DNA of 5,481 nucleotides from the NCBI GenBank assembly GCA_937899935.1, contig CALCOW010000007.1:1-5481 (forward strand), read 5' to 3'. Both the position numbers and the translations under genes were made by a program. Each line of letters opens with the position of its first letter. Positions within the stretch are counted from its first letter, which is position 1. The notes beneath the pieces are model-generated. The model was given only the letters and a program-made list of their open reading frames with translations, did no database searches and was not told the DNA's origin. This document shows positions 1 to 5,481 of the stretch, piece after piece. The stretch is from an uncultured Phycisphaerae bacterium. Its GTDB lineage: Bacteria; Planctomycetota; Phycisphaerae; Phycisphaerales; SM1A02.

Positions 1-121
1 GTCGCATCTCATCACTCCAGGTGCCTCTCTTCCATCAATTGACCCAGGCTGTAGCATATCTCTGAAAGACCGCTACACTAGTAGCAGAAATTGTGCTCGC
101 TTTATCGACCCATGGATGAAC

Positions 122-129
122 AGGAAGGG
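122..129 (+). promoter_or_regulatory. Shine-Dalgarno site of the OmpA-family gene
   Basis: The purine run AGGAAGGG lies 7 bases before the ATG at 137. It is a strong match to the anti-Shine-Dalgarno of 16S rRNA at a normal spacing, and it supports this ATG as the start. The frame then continues directly into a signal-peptide-like sequence, which also supports the choice. Confidence 0.75.
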
Positions 130-136
130 CTGAGCT

Positions 137-1018
137 ATGCGCCAAAAATTCATCATCGCATTAACTGGAACTATTGGAAGCGGATTCCTTTTTGCTTCTA
201 ACGGCTGTGTCCAACAGGATAAGTATGACCAGCTGCTGAAATCGTACCGCTCAACACAAGAGCAACTCGTCGCTTCAGACGAAGAAAGGGATGTGGCCCG
301 CGCTAACGCGGAAACGCTACGCCGACAACTGGCCTTGGCACTCGATGAGCTTGACCAATCTGGTGAACAGATTGAAGTCTTGCAGTCAACGGTCAACGAA
401 CATGCCGCCAGCACTGATCTTGCTCTGGCCCGCATCAGCCAGCTTGAATTTGGAAAGCTGCCCGCTGACGTGAGCGTCGCACTTGAAGCGCTTTCGCGGC
501 AATACCCTGATCTGATTGTCTTTGATCCACAACTAGACATGCTTAGACTCAAGAGTGATTTTACCTTTTCACCAGGTAAGACAGCGCTCACAGAAGAGGC
601 AAGAACCACACTGACCGAGGTGGCTCACATTCTTGCTTCCGACAGTGCTGAGGATCTCGAAGTCACCGTTGTCGGCCATACTGATGACGTGCCGATCAGT
701 GCCTCACGGAACAATCACAAAACCAATACACACCTTTCTGTCCATCGCGCTATTTCGGTGCGAGACATCTTGGTCGAGCAAGGTGTTAATCCAAAGCATG
801 TGATGGTTGCAGGCTTCGGTGAAAACCGTCCACTGATCGACAACGAACCAGGCGGCACTCAAGCAAATCGTCGTGTTGAAATTTTCTTGGCCCCAATGCC
901 GGAACCGGCGATGAGTACCCGACCGAGCATTCCAGAAAATGAAATCGTCGCCAACGAGTCTACGGCGATTGTGGTCACCTCTGAGGAAGATACAACCACC
1001 CCAGAACCAATGAAGTGA
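137..1018 (+). CDS. OmpA-family peptidoglycan-binding envelope protein with N-terminal coiled coil
   Basis: This 293-residue protein probably tethers the envelope to the cell wall from the periplasmic side. Residues 1-23 form a signal sequence with a hydrophobic core and are followed by Cys24, a possible lipoprotein acylation site in an atypical context (S-N-G-C). Residues about 26-105 are rich in Q, E, L, A and R with no Pro, and look like a coiled-coil spacer. Residues about 140-252 are an OmpA/MotB C-terminal domain: FTFSPGKTALT, then GHTDDVPI, LSVHRAISV, GFGENRP and ANRRVEI. By alignment in my head to E. coli OmpA, Asp183 and Arg204 match the D271 and R286 that bind diaminopimelate; the loop between them is about six residues longer here. 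The last 40 residues are a Pro/Thr/Glu-rich, probably disordered tail. The domain call is firm; the precise role (Pal-like, MotB-like or other) is not. There is no beta-barrel region, so it is not a porin-type OmpA. Confidence 0.9.
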   Translation: MRQKFIIALTGTIGSGFLFASNGCVQQDKYDQLLKSYRSTQEQLVASDEERDVARANAETLRRQLALALDELDQSGEQIEVLQSTVNEHAASTDLALARISQLEFGKLPADVSVALEALSRQYPDLIVFDPQLDMLRLKSDFTFSPGKTALTEEARTTLTEVAHILASDSAEDLEVTVVGHTDDVPISASRNNHKTNTHLSVHRAISVRDILVEQGVNPKHVMVAGFGENRPLIDNEPGGTQANRRVEIFLAPMPEPAMSTRPSIPENEIVANESTAIVVTSEEDTTTPEPMK

Positions 1019-1066
1019 GCCTCCGAGCGCTGTGTAAGCCAACCACTCAATGGCCCGCCTATTATG

Positions 1067-1096
1067 TACTCCCGGTCTACCTTGATCTCAGGAGTA
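1067..1096 (+). repeat. inverted repeat that includes the ribosome binding site of the next gene
   Basis: TACTCC at 1067-1072 is the exact reverse complement of GGAGTA at 1091-1096, with an 18-base loop. The right arm contains most of the Shine-Dalgarno AGGAG (1090-1094), so if the hairpin formed in mRNA it would hide the ribosome binding site. A 6-bp stem with this loop is weak and could be chance. Confidence 0.3.
1090..1094 (+). promoter_or_regulatory. Shine-Dalgarno site of the transglutaminase-fold gene
   Basis: AGGAG lies 9 bases before the ATG at 1104 and 6 bases before an in-frame TTG at 1101. Both spacings are workable. I prefer the ATG because it is the commoner start codon; the choice changes the protein by one residue. 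Confidence 0.65.
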
Positions 1097-1103
1097 GAAT
1101 TTG

Positions 1104-2450
1104 ATGCGACTCAAGCCATTGATTGCCCGGTTCCAAAACCTTCTGTTGATTATGGTGTTCATCAATAGCCCTGCTTATAGCGGGGCTGTTGTCTTTTCTG
1201 CAGGCGCCCAGGTTGGCCAGGGCACTCAAAACAGCCAGATACCACCAACCAACACGCAACCGGTGTTTGCAACGCCCACACTACAAACAACGAGCCCCGA
1301 AAATATCGTGCCTGTTCCCGAACCGCACGTGCCCTTACTCTTAGACAACCGTAAAACACTTCATCTTGATTTCAGCATACGACTCAATTCGCTTTACGAC
1401 GTTCGGTCGGCCAGGCAACTCTATGAGCAGGGCACGCTCGACCGATCTGAGGATTTTGCTGATATCTCAGTCAACAATGCTGTAGTTCTAATGCCCCTTC
1501 TCACAGAGGCTCCGACCAGCCGCATTCTCACAAAGACGCTGACGACCACTTTGAGTTTCGCTGGCAAGCCGTGTAATGATATTAATCAACTGACGAGAGT
1601 CACTCCAGATTATTTCTACGGAGATGACTTACTCCAAATTACGATTCCTCCCGTGACCACAACAAATCTGACCTGGTCATTTGCAATCGATGTGGAGACC
1701 TACTCGACGTATGTTGATGAGCGAGCGCTTTACACGCTAACGTGGCCGAAGGAATACCCAACCGTGGTTCAAGATGGTCTCAAGCCTGAGCTTTTTATTG
1801 AATCGAATCAGCAAATTTTCAAAGATGCTGTGACAGAAGTGATGGGCGATGAACTTCGCCTTACAGCCCCGTACTTAGTGGCGAAACGCTTATTGCACTA
1901 CTGCCTAAAGCATTCCCAGGTTTCTGGCACCGCTACGCGTAGAGGGGTGTCTGCCAACGGCCGCACGGTCGATAGCCTACTCGGCGTCAACGTGCGAGGC
2001 GCTTTATACATGCTGCGTAAACAGGGTGGCCTGGGCTCGGCGCCTGATCTTGTCTGCCTCTGTGTTGCCACACTCCGTGCAGCCGGTATTCCGGCAAGAC
2101 CTGTGATTGGACTCGAACGTGGCGGAGGTGTGAAGAGTCGAATCAACTTCATTGTCTGGGGTGAGTTTTATCTTAACGGATGTGGCTGGATACCATTTGA
2201 CCCTGAGCTCATGCGCCGCAGCGGTGTCGCAAGCCATTCCATAGATTCCCAATGGAAAGGGCTTGGATCTATTAAGGAATTGAATACCCGTATACCGCTG
2301 GGCTATCACTTTCAACCTCCGGGGCGAGCAACGATTCCATTTTATCCATGCGTTTGGGGGTGGCTCCCACTGCCACATAAGACACTTCAAGTCCCGGCGA
2401 TCCTCAATGCAAAGCTCTACACTGCGACACAACGTGGTGCCCAACCATAA
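1104..2450 (+). CDS. exported transglutaminase-fold protein, probable pseudoenzyme
   Basis: The product has 448 residues from the ATG (449 from the TTG at 1101). Residues 1-26 are a signal peptide: basic start (R2, K4, R9), hydrophobic core LLLIMVFI, probable cleavage after A-Y-S. Residues about 30-80 are a Pro/Thr/Gln-rich linker. Residues about 85-230 resemble the beta-rich N-terminal part found before transglutaminase-like cores. The core, about 245-370, shows the helix around VAKRLLHYCLKHS, the signature LRAAGIPARPVIG (324-336) and WGEFYLNGCGWIPFDP. Family members carry a Cys-His-Asp triad. Here the Cys position (15 residues before GIPAR) is Ala313, the His position (HAWVE in active members) is Ile350, and only Asp366 remains. 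Cys318 and Cys320 are out of register. The C-terminal 80 residues are rich in Pro and aromatics. It probably acts outside the cytoplasm as a binding or structural protein, not as a protease or cross-linker. Its partner is unknown; it shares direction with the OmpA-family gene upstream and the zinc-ribbon gene 15 bases downstream. Confidence 0.82.
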   Translation: MRLKPLIARFQNLLLIMVFINSPAYSGAVVFSAGAQVGQGTQNSQIPPTNTQPVFATPTLQTTSPENIVPVPEPHVPLLLDNRKTLHLDFSIRLNSLYDVRSARQLYEQGTLDRSEDFADISVNNAVVLMPLLTEAPTSRILTKTLTTTLSFAGKPCNDINQLTRVTPDYFYGDDLLQITIPPVTTTNLTWSFAIDVETYSTYVDERALYTLTWPKEYPTVVQDGLKPELFIESNQQIFKDAVTEVMGDELRLTAPYLVAKRLLHYCLKHSQVSGTATRRGVSANGRTVDSLLGVNVRGALYMLRKQGGLGSAPDLVCLCVATLRAAGIPARPVIGLERGGGVKSRINFIVWGEFYLNGCGWIPFDPELMRRSGVASHSIDSQWKGLGSIKELNTRIPLGYHFQPPGRATIPFYPCVWGWLPLPHKTLQVPAILNAKLYTATQRGAQP

Positions 2451-2465
2451 TATGATCACAGCAAA

Positions 2466-2702
2466 ATGATTAACGAAGGCCCAAGCGACCAAGACATTGA
2501 ACGCTTCAGTGAAGAAACGGGCCACTGTCCAAATTGTGGCGCCGAAGTGTGGGATCAGGCAGAATTTTGTCCCGATTGTGGAGATCAAATTGGCAGCAAT
2601 ATCTCTCGCTATGCGCCAATCGATCGAGATATGCGAAACCGTATGTTTATCTTGGTGATTGTGCTCATCATTATTGGCTTTGCTCTAATCACTATCTTCT
2701 GA
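2466..2702 (+). CDS. small zinc-ribbon protein with C-terminal membrane anchor
   Basis: This 78-residue protein has two Cys-x-x-Cys knuckles, C21-P-N-C24-G and C35-P-D-C38-G, ten residues apart, forming a typical single zinc ribbon. A basic stretch around R55-R59 precedes one hydrophobic helix (about 60-78, rich in I, V, L and F) that ends the protein. The positive-inside rule puts the zinc ribbon in the cytoplasm, tail-anchored to the inner membrane. The family is common and mostly of unknown function; zinc ribbons of this kind may bind protein or nucleic acid. The start is 15 bases after the preceding stop, with no clear Shine-Dalgarno, only an A-rich leader, so translation may depend on coupling to the gene upstream. 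Its 3' end overlaps the end of dnaE2 by 11 bp. The intact zinc ligands and a well-formed anchor argue that it is a real gene despite its length. Confidence 0.8.
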   Translation: MINEGPSDQDIERFSEETGHCPNCGAEVWDQAEFCPDCGDQIGSNISRYAPIDRDMRNRMFILVIVLIIIGFALITIF

Positions 2703-5481
2703 CCGAGATTTTGTTGTTCCCTTCACAAAGCTCTCCCCACAAACCATCTAATGAATTCATTCTTGTGACCACCACATGAGCCACACCATCCTTGCGCTCA
2801 AGCTGCCCCCACACAAAGACTGCCGCCGCCTTCCGTACCGCTATTCGATTGGATTCATAGACATCAGGACGCATGACAAGATTCACCACACCATACTCAT
2901 CTTCTAGCGTCACAAAGACGACGCCATTGGCGGTTGATGGGCGCTGCCGTAATAACACCAATCCCGCCACCATAACCCATGATTTATCACTCACTCTACC
3001 TTGAAACATTTCTGCTCTGAGATACCTTGAATCGAGGCATCCTCGCTCATCCAACCATTTTCTTAAGAACGAAATTGGATGTGCTTTGAGTGACAATCCT
3101 AAAGCTCCATAATCACTAACAACCTCCTCAAATAAAGAACATGTCGGCAATGACACGGATGCTGGCTCTCTCTCTGGAAGTTCCGAGAAGACTGTTTCTT
3201 TGGATGGCCATAAGCCTGAGCCAACGCTGCCAACCTGCCACAGCGATTGGCGTCGGTCCAAACCCATTGATCGAAAAGCATCTGCCTTTGCTAATGGGCG
3301 AAGCTGAGCAGCACCAAGACCTGCCGCCCTCGCGAGACCCATAACGCCGAAATCTGTAATACCTTTATTTGCTTTTACCGCAGCAATAATGGCATCCGCA
3401 TCCTGCCGCCGCAATCCTTTAACAGCGCGCATTCCTAAACGAACCGACTTAGACCCATGAGAAGAACGCTCTAGCGTGCAGTCCCAATGACTATGCAAAA
3501 TATCAACTGGAAGAATTTCAACTCCGTGCTCTTGGGCATCACGAATAATCTGAGCAGGAGCATAAAAACCCATGGGCTGACTATTCATTAATGCCGCCGC
3601 AAATACTGCTGGTTCATGGCACTTAAGCCATGCTGACACATACACCAATAAAGCGAAGCTTGCTGCATGTGATTCTGGAAAACCATACTCACTAAATCCC
3701 TTCAGTTGCTCAAAACAACTCTCTGCAAATGACTCTTGATATCCACCACGTAACATTCCGTCATGAAACCTTTTTGCAAAGGCTTGCATCTGATTACCTC
3801 GACGTTTCCATGACGCCATTGCTCTTCTTAATTGATCTGCTTCCCCAGGCGTGAAACCTGCTGCCACAATAGCCAACGACATGGCTTGCTCCTGAAAGAG
3901 TGGCACACCTAATGTCTTCTCCAAGACGCGCCGCACCGCGTGGCTCGGGTATGAAACACGCTCTCGCCCCTGGCGACGCCGCAGATATGGGTGCACCATT
4001 TGCCCTTGAATCGGACCAGGCCGAACAATAGCAACTTCGATTACAAGGTCATAGAAACATCGCGGCCTGAGCCGAGGCAACATCGACATCTGAGCTCGAG
4101 ATTCAATCTGAAATACGCCGACCGTATCAGCACGACAAACCATGTCATAAACAGCTTTGTCTTCGGCTGGAACCGTCGCCAATGACATTGAATGACCTTG
4201 ATGCTCCTCAATAAGATCAAAACACTTGCGTATGCAAGTCAACATACCTAAACCCAACACATCAACCTTGAGCATCCCCATTGCATCAATGTCATCTTTA
4301 TCCCATTCAATAACTGTTCGATTAGCCATTGCCGCATTCTCAATAGGCACTAATTCACACAATGGCTGATCCGTAATAACAAAGCCACCCACATGCTGTG
4401 ACAAATGACGAGGATGACCCACCAACGTCTTAACTAATTCAATTAAGCGACACACGGTAGGATCAGATGGATCTACGCCTGCTTCTGCCAGCGATGCTCC
4501 TGAAATATCGTTTCGCCACCACCGATCACCGCTTTTTGCCAAACGATCCACACATGCCAATGAGAAACCCAATACTTTGCCAACCTCACGCACCGCACTT
4601 CTCCAGCGATAGGTAATAACTTCAGCTGTCAATGCTGCACGCTCACGGCCATACTTGCCATAAATATATTGAATAACTTCCTCACGGCGTTCATGCTCAA
4701 AATCAATATCGATATCAGGTGGCTCATCGCGCTCTCGACTTATAAAACGCTCAAACAACATGTCAATTCGGTCAGGATCAACTGACGTCACGCCGAGACA
4801 AAAACAGACTGCCGAGTTTGCCGCCGCACCACGACCTTGACATAAAATTTTTCGTTCTCTGGCAAAAGCAACTAAATCATGTACCGTTAAAAAATACGGC
4901 GCATATTTCAGCTCCTCAATCAAACCCAGCTCATGTGACAAACGATCATGCACCGTACCGGGAACACCTTGCGGATAGCGACTTTGAGCGCCCTTTTTAA
5001 CCAGAGATCGAAGATAACCATCAGATGTCTGGCCATCCGGAACCACTTCGTTTGGATATTCATATTTCAGTGCATCTAAATTAAATCCAAGTGAGCGATG
5101 AGCGATCTCAATTGTTCGAGAAACCGCTGCACTTCCATCACGATTTCCTAAAAGTCGCTTAAACAAAGAACCCATGACTACAGGTGACTTGAGATGACGC
5201 TCGCGATGTGCCTGCAAGCGAAATCCTGCCTGTTCTAATGTGCATCCATGACGAATACAAGTCATCACATCCTGCAAGGGCTTACGTTCAATTTGATGGT
5301 GCAAAATATCATTAAGAGCAACCAATCGAATACCAACATGCATACTCAAAGATCGCAACTGACTCATCCATTGACGGTCATTTCCATCCCAAGCAACACA
5401 CGCACCCAATGACAAACGATCATTTGTAAAAGCCCGACGTAGACCTGCCACGAGCTCGAGAAATCGCTCATTCACAACTCG
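2692..5481 (-). CDS. dnaE2: error-prone DNA polymerase DnaE2 (ImuC), 5' end outside the window
   Basis: This is a C-family DNA polymerase alpha subunit used in translesion synthesis and damage-induced mutagenesis, normally with ImuA and ImuB. The frame stays open to the window edge; the first start-like codon (GTG at 5475) is probably internal, because homologues run roughly 1,030-1,100 residues and here 929 are visible. The missing part is most of the N-terminal PHP domain. Counting from the GTG: the PHP end includes NDILHH (55-60) and ERKPLQDV; CQGRGAAANS at 212-221; palm PPDIDIDFEHERREEVIQY at 252-270 with catalytic Asp254 and Asp256; third Asp405 in LKVDVLGLGML; HLSQHVGGFVI at 357-367; IVRPGPIQGQMVHPYLRRRQG region at 483-503; helix-hairpin-helix region about 680-735; OB fold about 825-905. 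PPDID-DFEHERREEVIQYIY, QGRG-AANSAVC and the ERKPLQDV region are characteristic of DnaE2, not the replicative DnaE1. The Asp triad is complete, so activity is expected. The C-terminus lacks the SRDF-type tail many DnaE2 proteins have. The promoter, and any LexA box, lie off the window. Confidence 0.95.
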   Translation of the reverse strand, partial: RVVNERFLELVAGLRRAFTNDRLSLGACVAWDGNDRQWMSQLRSLSMHVGIRLVALNDILHHQIERKPLQDVMTCIRHGCTLEQAGFRLQAHRERHLKSPVVMGSLFKRLLGNRDGSAAVSRTIEIAHRSLGFNLDALKYEYPNEVVPDGQTSDGYLRSLVKKGAQSRYPQGVPGTVHDRLSHELGLIEELKYAPYFLTVHDLVAFARERKILCQGRGAAANSAVCFCLGVTSVDPDRIDMLFERFISRERDEPPDIDIDFEHERREEVIQYIYGKYGRERAALTAEVITYRWRSAVREVGKVLGFSLACVDRLAKSGDRWWRNDISGASLAEAGVDPSDPTVCRLIELVKTLVGHPRHLSQHVGGFVITDQPLCELVPIENAAMANRTVIEWDKDDIDAMGMLKVDVLGLGMLTCIRKCFDLIEEHQGHSMSLATVPAEDKAVYDMVCRADTVGVFQIESRAQMSMLPRLRPRCFYDLVIEVAIVRPGPIQGQMVHPYLRRRQGRERVSYPSHAVRRVLEKTLGVPLFQEQAMSLAIVAAGFTPGEADQLRRAMASWKRRGNQMQAFAKRFHDGMLRGGYQESFAESCFEQLKGFSEYGFPESHAASFALLVYVSAWLKCHEPAVFAAALMNSQPMGFYAPAQIIRDAQEHGVEILPVDILHSHWDCTLERSSHGSKSVRLGMRAVKGLRRQDADAIIAAVKANKGITDFGVMGLARAAGLGAAQLRPLAKADAFRSMGLDRRQSLWQVGSVGSGLWPSKETVFSELPEREPASVSLPTCSLFEEVVSDYGALGLSLKAHPISFLRKWLDERGCLDSRYLRAEMFQGRVSDKSWVMVAGLVLLRQRPSTANGVVFVTLEDEYGVVNLVMRPDVYESNRIAVRKAAAVFVWGQLERKDGVAHVVVTRMNSLDGLWGELCEGNNKISVRR

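Noticed and set aside
39..44. TTGACC as a possible -35 element before the OmpA-family gene
   Set aside because: No -10-like hexamer is found 16-18 bases downstream; the nearest candidate, TACACT at 74-79, is much too far away.
73..609. Long minus-strand open frame opposite the OmpA-family gene
   Set aside because: It is a Ser/Cys-rich translation with no recognisable domain and lies opposite a gene with clear OmpA motifs; it is an antisense shadow.
1060..1065. TATTAT as a possible -10 promoter element before the transglutaminase-fold gene
   Set aside because: No -35-like hexamer lies 16-18 bases upstream, and a single AT-rich hexamer is not enough. A promoter in this gap is possible but unsupported.
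2452..2469. Five-codon mini-ORF (ATG ATC ACA GCA AAA TGA) overlapping the zinc-ribbon start
   Set aside because: Its stop overlaps the ATG at 2466, which could suggest coupling. It has no ribosome binding site of its own and is short enough to be chance.
2004..2588. Minus-strand open frame spanning the end of the transglutaminase-fold gene and the start of the zinc-ribbon gene
   Set aside because: It covers two well-supported genes on the other strand, and its own translation has no domain or coherent composition.
2653..2694. Imperfect inverted repeat (GTGATT / AATCAC) at the end of the zinc-ribbon gene as a terminator
   Set aside because: The stem is AT-rich with a loop of about 25 bases and no U-run follows directly on either strand. 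It also encodes the membrane helix, so it does not qualify as an intrinsic terminator.
5305..5325. PHP-domain metal ligand loss in DnaE2 (NDIL in place of the NDVH of DnaE1)
   Set aside because: Leu at this place (NDVLYH-type) is common among DnaE2 proteins, so it is not a peculiarity of this copy.

Overview
The window holds four protein-coding genes packed almost end to end. Three short genes read rightward on the + strand: a predicted periplasmic OmpA-family peptidoglycan-binding protein, a secreted transglutaminase-fold protein, and a tiny zinc-ribbon membrane protein. A long leftward gene occupies the right half and runs off the right edge: the error-prone replicative-type DNA polymerase DnaE2 (ImuC). 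I see no RNA gene, mobile element, CRISPR array, long repeat or convincing intrinsic terminator.

The organism is a Gram-negative-type (two-membrane) bacterium, since one gene encodes an OmpA-like envelope protein and another an exported protein. The overall style (moderate GC, an OmpA protein with an N-terminal coiled coil, an exported transglutaminase-fold protein, dnaE2) would fit a planctomycete or Phycisphaerae-like lineage. That placement is a guess from general resemblance; the sequence contains no taxonomic marker.

Layout: 1-136 has no confidently called gene, although one + frame is open from the left edge to a stop 3 bases before the first gene. 137-1018 is the OmpA-family gene with a good Shine-Dalgarno. 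1019-1103 is a short gap whose inverted repeat includes the next ribosome binding site. 1104-2450 is the transglutaminase-fold gene. 2466-2702 is the zinc-ribbon gene, 15 bases downstream and probably cotranscribed. 2692-5481 is dnaE2 on the opposite strand, overlapping the zinc-ribbon gene tail to tail by 11 bp.

Functionally the left half looks like a small cell-envelope cluster (cell-wall binding, an exported protein, a membrane-anchored zinc ribbon). The right half is a DNA-damage mutagenesis gene that normally works with ImuA and ImuB, which would lie beyond the right edge if present. Nothing ties the two halves together except adjacency. The most notable observation is that the transglutaminase-fold protein has lost two of the three catalytic residues (Cys replaced by Ala, His replaced by Ile) while keeping the surrounding fold motifs and the Asp, so it looks like a pseudoenzyme. 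No clearly new multi-gene system is evident.
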